From PCC-7336 sp039817825 (lineage in GTDB: Bacteria; Cyanobacteriota; Cyanobacteriia; Thermostichales; PCC-7336): DNA of 42,541 nt. Both the position numbers and the translations under genes were made by a program. Where the stretch lies: positions 1-42,541 of the forward strand of contig JBCBVA010000017.1 in NCBI GenBank assembly GCA_039817825.1, written 5' to 3'. This document shows, in pieces, positions 1 through 7,381 of the stretch. The notes under the pieces were generated by a model. That model ran no database searches, was not told the DNA's origin, and saw only the letters and a list, made by a program, of their open reading frames with translations. Position 1 is the first letter of the stretch. Every line of letters starts with the position of its first letter.

Positions 1-291
1 GTGATTAATTGCAACAGCCTCAATCTGAACAGCTAAGGCTTTTCTGAGGGTGGGATACCCCGTCCGCTTGCGGCGGGATAGTTCATTCCCTGCCCAGCCA
101 ATATGCAGCCTCGCGTGCAGATTATGGTGGCGCAATATTGGTGACACAGATGTTGTTATGTCGCAGAAAGCAACAGTTGCCACATCAAATTCTCAGGAAG
201 AGCCTCTAGGATGTGATGGACAGATGTTCTCGGTACTGCACTTCACCTTCTTTGGGTTGCAGACCCCCAATAGTAGTTTCTGTCGGGACGT
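1..291. other. Left-edge intergenic sequence
   Basis: No convincing gene is visible. A plus-strand reading frame runs from the window edge to a TAA at about 34-36 and could be the last codons of an upstream gene, but it is too short to judge. A GC-rich imperfect hairpin lies at about 58-77, with arms CCCGTCCGC and GCGGCGGG. It has no T-run, so it is not a clear terminator. An 89-codon open frame at 50-319 shows no family features and overlaps the next gene. Confidence 0.4.
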
Positions 292-2079
292 ATGGGTGTG
301 TTTGAGAAAGCATTGCTAGTGATCGGGGCTCTTCTGGCCGGTTGTTCCGTATCTCCTGGTCTGGTGCGAGCGCTGGACTATCGGGAGATTCCTGTCGGGG
401 TGGTTCCGCATCCATCGCAAGCCAATTTGGTGTTGATACAGCAGGGGGGACATAATGGCGTTCGGATTGGCGATCGTGGCACCCTCACCCTGCAGGGCTA
501 TGCCGTCACGGAGTCTGCTCGCTTTGAATCCACCGACATACCGTTCACGATTGTGGAATTAACGGACACCAGTGCCACCGCTCGTTTGCCTATCTCCATG
601 CCATCGCTGGAGCCCATTTCAGCCACTATCCGCATTCTCGATATCCAAACTGAAGACTTACAGCCTCCCAGGCCCAACCTGCCTCCAGTTCCTCAGACCC
701 CTGCATCTGCTAGACAATCCCGGCCCGCCTCCGTCGAGCGGTCTTCTGCGTCTCAGGATGCACCCTCTTCCCAGCCCCTAGAAGTAGTGAGCGAAGAGTG
801 GTTTGACTCCCCCAGCTTTCAGATTTGCGGTACTGCAATCGGAGGGGCATTTTCGACCTCTCGACCCAGCGATCGCTGTGCCAGAGTGACCCGTGAAGAT
901 TTACTCGTCCAGGCGATTGTTTCCGGTCAAGATCCTGCCGATGTTGTGCCCGCAGATGCAATTGGTGCGACTGCTCTGAACCGCGGCGATCGCCGACTGA
1001 TGGACGTTGTACGGTTTCACTTTCTGCGCCCGGACACCCTCAGAGCTCGTGTGGCGATCGCCCAAGAATATATCCGGCTTCACCACTACCAACAGGCCAT
1101 CAATTGGTTGGAACCCCTAGCTGTAGACGACTGGGACGATCCGCGTTTGGCAGATGCGGTGACCCATGCTCGCATGTATGCGGCGTACCAGACGGGTAAC
1201 TATACTGCCGCGATTGAGGCAGGAGAGCGTCAAGTGGAGCAGACCACGGCTCGCCAAAACTTGATGGCTGCCGCCTACTATCAGCAACAGGAGTATGCCG
1301 CCGCCCTTGAGGTGTTGTCGGAGCTACCGCCGCTGGATGAAGTGATGAACAACCAGGCGATCTCCTACTACCAGCGCGATCGGCCTGTATTCGAAGACTG
1401 CGAAGACGAGTCTTGTGTGTCTGCCGAGGACTATATCGCTGCAGAAGCGCAACGCCAGCAACAGGCACGCCCCCTACTCGATGACATTTCCGACCCCGAG
1501 CCTGTCCCCCTCTACAACCGTGCGGTATTGGGTATTCAAAGACAGCAATTGTCTGAGGGAATGGAGACGCTGTTAGCGATTCATCGTGACGTAGCCAGCA
1601 CCAATGCCTCTCTTCCTGCTGTCTCGTCCAGCTTTCAGCCTGACTTCGGTGCTCAGTCTGTTCATTCCCTGCGGTCTGAAGACGCGCTTGCTCTCTACGA
1701 TCCGGCACTGAACCAGCTCAAGCTAGAACTGCTGCAATATGTCAGCAATCACGATGACAGCATGTCTTATTTAGCGGAGCTGAGTTGGAACGGTGGTTCG
1801 GGGCTGCCTGCAGAGTTGGGGGATGCTGTTGGACTGGCTGGCTCGCTGTCGGGGGTGGGCTCGTTCCTGCCATTGGCTCTGTTTAACCTCGTATCCTATG
1901 CCACTGAGCAGGAACGAGAACAAGCATTGATCGAAGTGATTCAGCTGGATTTGACGGCATTGTATGCAGGCAACTTGGATCTAATTCCATTGGTTACCCC
2001 TCCCGATCCCATTAGTATTAATCCGTTTGCACAAGATGCGATGCTCTCTCCGTCTTCGCAGCAGGCCCCCGGGCAGTAA
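292..2079 (+). CDS. Putative lipoprotein with TPR-like helical repeats, function unknown
   Basis: The predicted protein has 595 residues. The N-terminus is a hydrophobic signal with a lipobox, LLAGC, placing the lipidated cysteine at residue 18, so export and anchoring to a membrane is likely. Residues of about 30-110 look like a beta-rich domain, followed by a Pro/Ser/Gln-rich linker (about 125-165). Residues of about 240-400 contain Ala/Tyr-rich helical pairs such as YQQAINWLEPLA and YAAALEVLSELPP, which resemble tetratricopeptide repeats that bind protein partners. The C-terminal part is not recognised. The ATG at 292 lacks a clear Shine-Dalgarno sequence but directly precedes the signal peptide. 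The gene stands alone, with 380 bp of repeat-rich DNA after it. I do not recognise a named family. Confidence 0.75.
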   Translation: MGVFEKALLVIGALLAGCSVSPGLVRALDYREIPVGVVPHPSQANLVLIQQGGHNGVRIGDRGTLTLQGYAVTESARFESTDIPFTIVELTDTSATARLPISMPSLEPISATIRILDIQTEDLQPPRPNLPPVPQTPASARQSRPASVERSSASQDAPSSQPLEVVSEEWFDSPSFQICGTAIGGAFSTSRPSDRCARVTREDLLVQAIVSGQDPADVVPADAIGATALNRGDRRLMDVVRFHFLRPDTLRARVAIAQEYIRLHHYQQAINWLEPLAVDDWDDPRLADAVTHARMYAAYQTGNYTAAIEAGERQVEQTTARQNLMAAAYYQQQEYAAALEVLSELPPLDEVMNNQAISYYQRDRPVFEDCEDESCVSAEDYIAAEAQRQQQARPLLDDISDPEPVPLYNRAVLGIQRQQLSEGMETLLAIHRDVASTNASLPAVSSSFQPDFGAQSVHSLRSEDALALYDPALNQLKLELLQYVSNHDDSMSYLAELSWNGGSGLPAELGDAVGLAGSLSGVGSFLPLALFNLVSYATEQEREQALIEVIQLDLTALYAGNLDLIPLVTPPDPISINPFAQDAMLSPSSQQAPGQ

Positions 2080-2132
2080 TCATCGGTGAATCCTGTTGGT
2101 ACATTGCTGCGTGGCTGCGCGATCGCAATGCT

Positions 2133-2166
2133 TGTGTATTGAAGAGAGTGTGTATCGAAGAGAGTG
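2133..2166. repeat. 16-bp tandem repeat, two copies
   Basis: Two near-identical units (TGTGTATTGAAGAGAG-like; TATTG versus TATCG) stand head to tail and a third begins. The repeat is intergenic, just upstream of a longer 15-bp array. Confidence 0.7.
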
Positions 2167-2256
2167 TGCGGCAGAGGGCATGAATAAAAACGAGTGTGGG
2201 TAGCAACGAAGCTGTCGCTCGAGCTGCTTGCAGGATGAAACTATTGGCCTGCAGCT

Positions 2257-2350
2257 GTGGGCTTGAAACTGTGAGTTTGAAACCCGTGGGCCTAAAACCC
2301 GTGGGCCTAAAACCCGTGAGTCTGAAATCCGTGGGCCTAAAACCGTGGCC
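2257..2350. repeat. 15-bp tandem repeat array, about six units
   Basis: The core unit is GTGGGCCTAAAACCC. Two units are identical (2286-2300 and 2301-2315) and the neighbours are diverged forms such as GTGAGTCTGAAATCC. The period is 15 bp with the first and last units shortened. The array fills the gap (2080-2461) between the lipoprotein and universal stress genes, where I see no gene. Reading frames through it give repeated pentapeptides on both strands but lack a plausible start or family match. Confidence 0.85.
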
Positions 2351-2461
2351 AATGGTTCCGCTTTGTGGTTTACCTAAAGATGTGATTTTCAGCGCTGGCC
2401 CTGGTGCTTTGAGTGGTAGCGTATTGACGATCGCACGATAGACAGCCGTTAGGGTCGACCG

Positions 2462-2869
2462 ATGTTTGACAGGATTTTGTTCCCCCTTGACCGATCGCTG
2501 GAAACGAGTCATGCGATCTCCCTCGTTGCCGATTTAGCCCTCAAATACAATTGCGAGACCATTGTTCTGTCGGTGATCGATCCCGGTGGCATGGGTGCGG
2601 ATGCACAGGCACAACTGCGAGAGCAGCGACAGCAGTTACTTCAACAGGCTCAGGATGCTCTGAGGAAGGCAGGATTGAGCGCAGTCAAGGCAATGACAAC
2701 AGAAGGTAATGTGGCGTTTGCCATTTGCGATGTCGCAGATGATGAAAACGCCAACTTGATCGTGATGGGTTGCCGCGGCTTAGGGTTGGCCGAAGACGAA
2801 GAGTCTACTAATAGCGTCAGCATGCGCGTGATGCAGCTATCTCCCTGTCCGGTGTTGATGGTGCCATAG
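2462..2869 (+). CDS. Universal stress protein (UspA family), small single domain
   Basis: The 135-residue product has the universal stress fold from end to end: the opening FDRILFPLDRS strand, the central IVLSVIDP strand, and the closing IVMGCRGLG followed by SPCPVLMVP. Members of this family are cytosolic, often dimeric, and bind ATP through a G-x2-G-x9-G-(S/T) loop. Here GCRG is present, but the residue nine positions on is Thr and not Gly, so ATP binding is doubtful and the protein may be of the non-nucleotide-binding type. The length is normal for one domain. The ATG lies directly after the repeat-filled gap without an obvious ribosome-binding site. The family call is firm; the physiological role is not visible. 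Confidence 0.88.
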   Translation: MFDRILFPLDRSLETSHAISLVADLALKYNCETIVLSVIDPGGMGADAQAQLREQRQQLLQQAQDALRKAGLSAVKAMTTEGNVAFAICDVADDENANLIVMGCRGLGLAEDEESTNSVSMRVMQLSPCPVLMVP

Positions 2870-3130
2870 CGATCGACGGCCCTGGCAGATTGAGTTTTGC
2901 TCCCTGCCCCCTCATTTGGAGCGAGTGCACTCAGGGTTCTCAAAGTTGCGAGCTACTCTTCTTCAATGGTGAACTGTGGAGGTAGCCGCTCGAGATGGGG
3001 GTACCGAACTCTGGAACCGATCTGCTAGCGGCTTGGAGGAGGGGCTGGATGACATCTTCAAGGGTTGGGGCACAGGCGAGCTGGACTTGACATGTAATGT
3101 CAGGTAAACAGTTACACGAACGCTCGCCCG

Positions 3131-4912
3131 CTAGAAAAAAGGGATCGGCAAGGGATCGGCCCCTTCCTGCGACAGTGGAGCGGCGATGGCGAGATTGATG
3201 TCGTCCATCGACAGAGAATTACTCAGGAAGAAGCGAAATGATGGATGCTCAATCCGTCCTAAGTAGGCGTTGGAGTAGATATCTGCCACTGCACTGGTTC
3301 GATCTAAATCGGTTTCGTCCAAATATCGCTGCATGAAGGCGGTACCTAATGCCTGTAGAACCGGCTGTGCCCCCTCCGGTTCTGGGCCCAGCATCTCGCT
3401 TGGCAGTAGCGAAGCACTCGCACCACTCTCTCCGTTCCCTAAGAACGAAAAATGAGTGGCATTTTCGACATAAACCAGATACTTGCCTTCAGTTGAGCCC
3501 GTCCAGATATAAGGGAAGACCTGCTCGGGGATGGCGGGGGCGAAAAAGTCATTGCGGCTGGCCACAATTGTGATCGGTATCTCCAGCTCCCCCATACCCG
3601 CTGGACCAAAGATGGCACTACTGACTGGATTGATGGCCATGACGGCAGCGACGCGATCGTCCCGCAGTGAATAGCGATCGTTCAAGGGCTCTTCCGCGTC
3701 TAGCAGTTGGCACTGTAGTTCGATCGATAAATTAAATGGCAGAGATTGCAAAGTGGTTTCGCATTCTTGCCGCAGGTGGTTGATGTCTAGGTCTGCTCCA
3801 CCAATCGCCAGCGCCGTATAGCCTCCCAGAGACTGGCCGACGACTCCCACATTAGAGGTATTCATTTGCCCTTCCCAACGAGCACCGGGGGCGGTCATGG
3901 CTTCCAATTCGTCGAGCAACAGGGTGATATCGCGGGGCCGCTGCAGGAAAATATCGGTGCCTGCTGGTGTGAGAAATCCCGCAAAAAATTGTTCGACGCT
4001 GACGCTGTTGGTGGCAGGATGCTCGATCGCCGCAACGGCAATGCCGTGGGAGGCCAAGTGTTCTGCTAGATACCCAAATGTCGTGCGGCTCGATCCCAAA
4101 CCGTGGGAAATCACCACCAGAGGGGCTTCCCCATCCAAACCCTCGGGCATGTAGATATCGGCTGAAATCAGGTTGCGGCCAATCCGCTCGGCATTGACCA
4201 ACTGAACAGACTCAATGGTCCAGGTGAATATGCCCGGATCCCTGAGGTTGGGCAGATTGGCCGGTAGGTCTGTATTGGCGGTCTCGATGATGGCCTCTTG
4301 CCTCAGATACGCCGATACTTTCTCGGTTTCTACAAACAGTTGTTCGGCGTCCTCAATTGCATCTAGAGCCACATTAAAATTCAGCTCCACCTCCCGGAGA
4401 GGCCACTTTTGGATGACGTTGATAATTGAAAACCCTTCTTCCCGATCGAACGCTGCTAAAACGATGGCGCTACGCAGTGCTTTTAACGTGGTGTCGGGAT
4501 CGTTAGTGCGAAAGAGTACCAGTAAACGTTCCAGCAAGATGCTGCCTAGAGGTCCGTTGAGAAATCGCGATGTGGACAGGGGGTCGATTTCAAATTCGGT
4601 ACTGAGGAGCGATCGAAACTCGTCCACCTGATCCGGCTCGAAGCGATCGACATACCATTGCAGCCCCCGGGGAATGTCGTCTGTGTTGGCAAAGGTAACG
4701 AGATCGCTCACCTCAATCGAACGTTCGGCTGCGCCTAGCGATAGGGTAACTAATTGAGCGGCATGGGTGGCGGGAAGACCGAGAGAGGTGGCTGCGAGCA
4801 GCCCTCCTCCGAATGCTGCAGCGATTCGAGTTCGCCAGTTGTGGTGAGAATGGTGAGGTTTACCGGTTGTTCGAGAAATAACTGTCGCTGTAGAAAATGC
4901 ATGTTTGCTCAT
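3131..4912 (-). CDS. Exported alpha/beta hydrolase with DUF1400 N-terminal domain
   Basis: The 593-residue protein begins with an Arg-rich segment and a hydrophobic stretch (about residues 28-51) ending in an Ala-x-Ala-like site, suggesting export. Residues of about 52-205 resemble DUF1400, a cyanobacterial domain that precedes secreted esterase-like hydrolases. The C-terminal half is an alpha/beta hydrolase. The nucleophile elbow is GQSLGG with Ser361, SRNDFF supplies a likely acid (Asp455), and ENATHFSF supplies a likely base (His487). The HGLGSS loop near residue 270 probably forms the oxyanion hole. The catalytic set is complete, so it should be an active ester or lipid hydrolase, though the substrate cannot be told. 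The gene is monocistronic, and its 5' side faces a palindrome-rich gap. Confidence 0.88.
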   Translation of the reverse strand: MSKHAFSTATVISRTTGKPHHSHHNWRTRIAAAFGGGLLAATSLGLPATHAAQLVTLSLGAAERSIEVSDLVTFANTDDIPRGLQWYVDRFEPDQVDEFRSLLSTEFEIDPLSTSRFLNGPLGSILLERLLVLFRTNDPDTTLKALRSAIVLAAFDREEGFSIINVIQKWPLREVELNFNVALDAIEDAEQLFVETEKVSAYLRQEAIIETANTDLPANLPNLRDPGIFTWTIESVQLVNAERIGRNLISADIYMPEGLDGEAPLVVISHGLGSSRTTFGYLAEHLASHGIAVAAIEHPATNSVSVEQFFAGFLTPAGTDIFLQRPRDITLLLDELEAMTAPGARWEGQMNTSNVGVVGQSLGGYTALAIGGADLDINHLRQECETTLQSLPFNLSIELQCQLLDAEEPLNDRYSLRDDRVAAVMAINPVSSAIFGPAGMGELEIPITIVASRNDFFAPAIPEQVFPYIWTGSTEGKYLVYVENATHFSFLGNGESGASASLLPSEMLGPEPEGAQPVLQALGTAFMQRYLDETDLDRTSAVADIYSNAYLGRIEHPSFRFFLSNSLSMDDINLAIAAPLSQEGADPLPIPFF

Positions 4913-5358
4913 GGGGGATGCAATGTCGTGATGTCAAAGGATACGAACCAAACGTCCGCGAACAAAAAGGCACACCAACACACCACACCATGCGTTTAGT
5001 CGACTAGTATATCTGCTCCTGTTGCAAGAGCAGGTGACCTGCCTCAGGGATAGGCCCGGTTATGTATAACATCAAACTGTATGAGTGTTATCCAGCCTGA
5101 GACCATTCTCTCCGGGTGGAGAACCGCTGTTCAACGCTAACTGCCGATCGGCAATGATGTCGCCACCTCAAGTTTGTATCAGTCACCGACTGATACGGAA
5201 CCGCGAGACACGGTAGTCTCAGAGAGGTTACCCAGAAACGGTTAGTCTTCACCTCCGGCATCCGAATAAAATTGGTAACTTGGTGCTGCTGTTTGTAAAG
5301 GGGGCCAGCTCAAACAGTATCGGCTTAAACAGTGCCAGCTCAAACAGTGCCAACTCAA
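4913..5358. other. Intergenic region dense in palindromes and hairpins
   Basis: This 446-bp gap has no convincing gene but carries several inverted repeats. They are TAGTCGACTA (4997-5006); CTGCTC with GAGCAG (5013-5033); GCAGGT-G-ACCTGC (5030-5042); TTCTCTCC with GGAGAA (about 5107-5124); TGCCGATCGGCA (5142-5153); a perfect 9-bp stem GTATCAGTC/GACTGATAC with a 3-base loop (5176-5196); and GAGAC/GTCTC (5205-5220). None is followed by a T-run. A structured RNA or a set of protein-binding sites upstream of the DUF1400 hydrolase gene is possible. A 15-bp tandem repeat closes the region at 5306-5350. Confidence 0.55.
5306..5350. repeat. 15-bp tandem repeat, three units
   Basis: The units CAGCTCAAACAGTAT, CGGCTTAAACAGTGC and CAGCTCAAACAGTGC are contiguous, and a decayed fourth unit (CAACTCAA) runs into the end of the next gene. 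The array lies just past the stop codon of the beta-lactamase-like gene on its 3' side. Confidence 0.8.
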
Positions 5359-6294
5359 CTAATTTGGCTTGTTCCTAGCACTGGGGGTAGTCTCCAGCAA
5401 GCGAGTGTGCTCCACCCACAATCGAGATAGTGCCGGCAGCCAGTTCCAGTTTTTGAAGTAGTCGGGACCGTCTCCAAATGCCACCAAAATGTACGGTGCC
5501 CGCTCGGGCAGTTGTATGAGGGCGCAGTCGTGGCGGGAAAAGCTGGTTTCTCCGGCTTTCGACCACAGGCGGGCCGAGCGCGACAAGGCTTCCCCCAAAA
5601 ATCCTTGAATTTGATTGTCAGGATCGTCGGCATAGGTGGCGGGATCGAGATCCCGCTCCATGAGGTTCAGCATCTGTCGAGATTGCTCGGGATTCACCAC
5701 TTGACCGGCGACGATGGCGTGCATCAGCCAGGCGGTACCGTTGGTGGTTAGCGCATTGCGATTGCCGCCGTTCCACTCGTAGGACTGGCGATCGCGACCG
5801 TAGGGACCATCCGACCAGGTTTTTTGACAGAAGTTGCCAGGCAGACCCAAGCGGTGAAAATAGCGATTGAGGGTATTGCGGCGATTTTGCCAGAGCTGGA
5901 AGGCGGAGGGCGTCAACTCTGGGCCGGAAGTGGTGCCGGTGAGCAGATCGACAATCAAGGAGGTGGCGTCGTTGCTGGAGTCTGCGACCATAGTGCGGCG
6001 GGCGCGATCCAGCTCGGCTGAGTGAGTCAGTTTTCCGGCATCTTCCCAGATATAAGATGCTGCCAAAAAAAACAGTTTGATTATACTGGCGGGGTAAATC
6101 AGCTCGTCGCCACGATAGTGAGCCCAAGCGACAGGTTGCTGTCCCAGGTCAATCGCCGTTACGGCCAGGGTGTCGGGATGTACGCCGGGATGTCCTGCTG
6201 AGGCACCACATTCATGCACCAGTGATGCAATCGCTGTGTCGAGCTGCTGTTGCAAGCGAGCATCTACGTAACTGGGTAGCGACTGCTGTTGCAC
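5359..6294 (-). CDS. Class A beta-lactamase-like serine hydrolase
   Basis: The 311-residue protein has the three landmarks of the penicillin-recognising serine hydrolase fold. PASIIK gives the SxxK nucleophile pair (Ser70, Lys73), SSND at 106-109 stands at the SDN position, and KAGET at 246-250 replaces the usual KTG. Class A enzymes hydrolyse beta-lactams or act on peptidoglycan-like substrates; the non-standard KAG makes the substrate uncertain. No clear signal peptide is seen with this start. The GTG start at 6294 is used because an in-frame TGA lies just upstream. The 5' end lies only about 18 bp from the ATG of the divergent NlpC/P60 gene, so the two share or overlap promoters. Both products probably act on cell-wall material, which suggests a functional pairing. 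Confidence 0.8.
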   Translation of the reverse strand: MQQQSLPSYVDARLQQQLDTAIASLVHECGASAGHPGVHPDTLAVTAIDLGQQPVAWAHYRGDELIYPASIIKLFFLAASYIWEDAGKLTHSAELDRARRTMVADSSNDATSLIVDLLTGTTSGPELTPSAFQLWQNRRNTLNRYFHRLGLPGNFCQKTWSDGPYGRDRQSYEWNGGNRNALTTNGTAWLMHAIVAGQVVNPEQSRQMLNLMERDLDPATYADDPDNQIQGFLGEALSRSARLWSKAGETSFSRHDCALIQLPERAPYILVAFGDGPDYFKNWNWLPALSRLWVEHTRLLETTPSARNKPN

Positions 6295-6312
6295 CTCTAT
6301 TCACCCACCGGT

Positions 6313-7041
6313 ATGACCCAACTTTTTCAAAGTGTAGCGAGCCTTGACCTGTTTGAGACGGCCTGCTGCGATCGCCTCTCCAATCAGATTTGGTCAGGAC
6401 GCTTTTTTCACGTGCTGGATATGGTGGATGACGGCACTGCCCATGTGGAGCTATTGGAAGATGGCTATCGGGGGTTTTTAGCAGCGGATGTGCTGACGAC
6501 GCCTGGGGTGGTTGCCGCTGTGGATCGCCCACCTGCGACCAGACCGGCGATAGCTAGGGAAGAAATCGAACTTCTGTTGCCCCAAGTGATGGTGCGGGCA
6601 CAGCAGGCGCGCGAGGTGACGAATACCTATTTGTGGGGAGGAAATATCGGTCCTAATTTTGATTGTTCGGGGTTGGTGCAGCGTAGTTTTACGTCTGCGG
6701 GGATCTGGGTGCCGCGAGATTCTTACCAGCAGGCGGAGTTTTGCAAGCCAATTGGCCAATCTCCTCCGCTACCGGAAGATGTCGAGCAACTGCAACCGGG
6801 GGATTTGCTGTTTTTTCAGTTTGGCCAGCGAGTGGATCACGTGGCGATCTATTGGGGGAATGGGGGTTACCTTCATAGCTCTGGAAGCGATCGCGGCCAC
6901 AACGGTATTGCTTGGGACACGATCTATCCGGCGGCGACGGATGCCATTGCCTGTACATACCGCGATCGCATTTGCCGGTTGGGTCGTGTCGATCGCAGCT
7001 TGGCGTTTCCGGCGATTGATATCTCACTGCTGCCTGCTTAA
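6313..7041 (+). CDS. NlpC/P60 family cysteine peptidase (cell-wall endopeptidase)
   Basis: The 242-residue protein carries the complete NlpC/P60 catalytic set: Cys118 in NFDCSG, His176 in VDHVAIYWG and His188 in YLHSSG. The segment before it (about 1-80) is a small beta-rich SH3-like domain. The arrangement matches the cyanobacterial gamma-D-glutamyl-L-diamino acid endopeptidases described from Anabaena and Nostoc, which trim peptidoglycan stem peptides during recycling. No signal peptide is visible, consistent with a cytosolic recycling enzyme. An in-frame TTG occurs at 6289, but ATG at 6313 is preferred because the first would overlap the divergent gene. The gene is divergent from the beta-lactamase-like gene and ends before the tRNA-His promoter. 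Confidence 0.92.
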   Translation: MTQLFQSVASLDLFETACCDRLSNQIWSGRFFHVLDMVDDGTAHVELLEDGYRGFLAADVLTTPGVVAAVDRPPATRPAIAREEIELLLPQVMVRAQQAREVTNTYLWGGNIGPNFDCSGLVQRSFTSAGIWVPRDSYQQAEFCKPIGQSPPLPEDVEQLQPGDLLFFQFGQRVDHVAIYWGNGGYLHSSGSDRGHNGIAWDTIYPAATDAIACTYRDRICRLGRVDRSLAFPAIDISLLPA

Positions 7042-7106
7042 ATCTTGTGGTGCAAGGGCGAGTAAACCCTTAATCCACAGTCTCGAAAATCGATTCCGAA
7101 ATTCCG

Positions 7107-7136
7107 GTGACACTTGCAAACACCTGATGCTACACT
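7107..7136 (+). promoter_or_regulatory. Probable promoter of tRNA-His
   Basis: A -35-like GTGACA (7107-7112) and a -10-like TACACT (7131-7136) are separated by 18 bp. The tRNA starts 17 bp after the -10 box, consistent with a short 5' leader. The call is by inspection only. Confidence 0.45.
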
Positions 7137-7153
7137 ACAAAAGCCAAATTTAT

Positions 7154-7227
7154 GGCGGGCGTAGCCAAGTGGTTAAGGCATCGGTTTGTGGTACCGACAT
7201 TCGGGAGTTCGATCCTCCTCGTCCGCC
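7154..7227 (+). tRNA. tRNA-His (GTG anticodon)
   Basis: The sequence folds as a cloverleaf. The acceptor GCGGGCG pairs with CGTCCGC, the D arm is GCC..GGC, the anticodon stem TCGGT/ACCGA encloses loop TTGTGGT with anticodon GTG, and the T arm GGGAG/CTCCT encloses TTCGATC. The extra G at 7154 opposite discriminator C at 7227 is the G-1:C73 pair that is the identity element of histidine tRNAs. No CCA is encoded. A promoter precedes it and a T-run hairpin follows it, so it is probably a single-gene transcription unit. Confidence 0.96.
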
Positions 7228-7259
7228 CTTTTGAACAGGGTTAATAATCAGACGAATTG

Positions 7260-7282
7260 GGTCAGCTTTCTGACCTTTTTTC
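7260..7282 (+). terminator. Rho-independent-type terminator after tRNA-His
   Basis: GGTCAG and CTGACC form a perfect 6-bp stem around CTTT, followed directly by a run of T. It lies 33 bp past the tRNA, on the same strand. Confidence 0.75.
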
Positions 7283-7381
7283 TGGTTGCCTGATACTTTT
7301 TCGATTCGTTGTATGCTGGTTCGAGCTCTGTGCACGATGGTCTAGACGTCCTGGTGTAATCCGTCTCTTTGGACTGTCGAA

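Noticed and set aside
50..319. 89-codon plus-strand frame at the left edge
   Set aside because: No ribosome-binding site, no family character, and it overlaps the well-supported lipoprotein gene.
2257..2350. Possible CRISPR or pentapeptide-repeat gene
   Set aside because: Units are contiguous with no spacers, so it is not CRISPR. Pentapeptide readings lack a plausible start and the array is too short.
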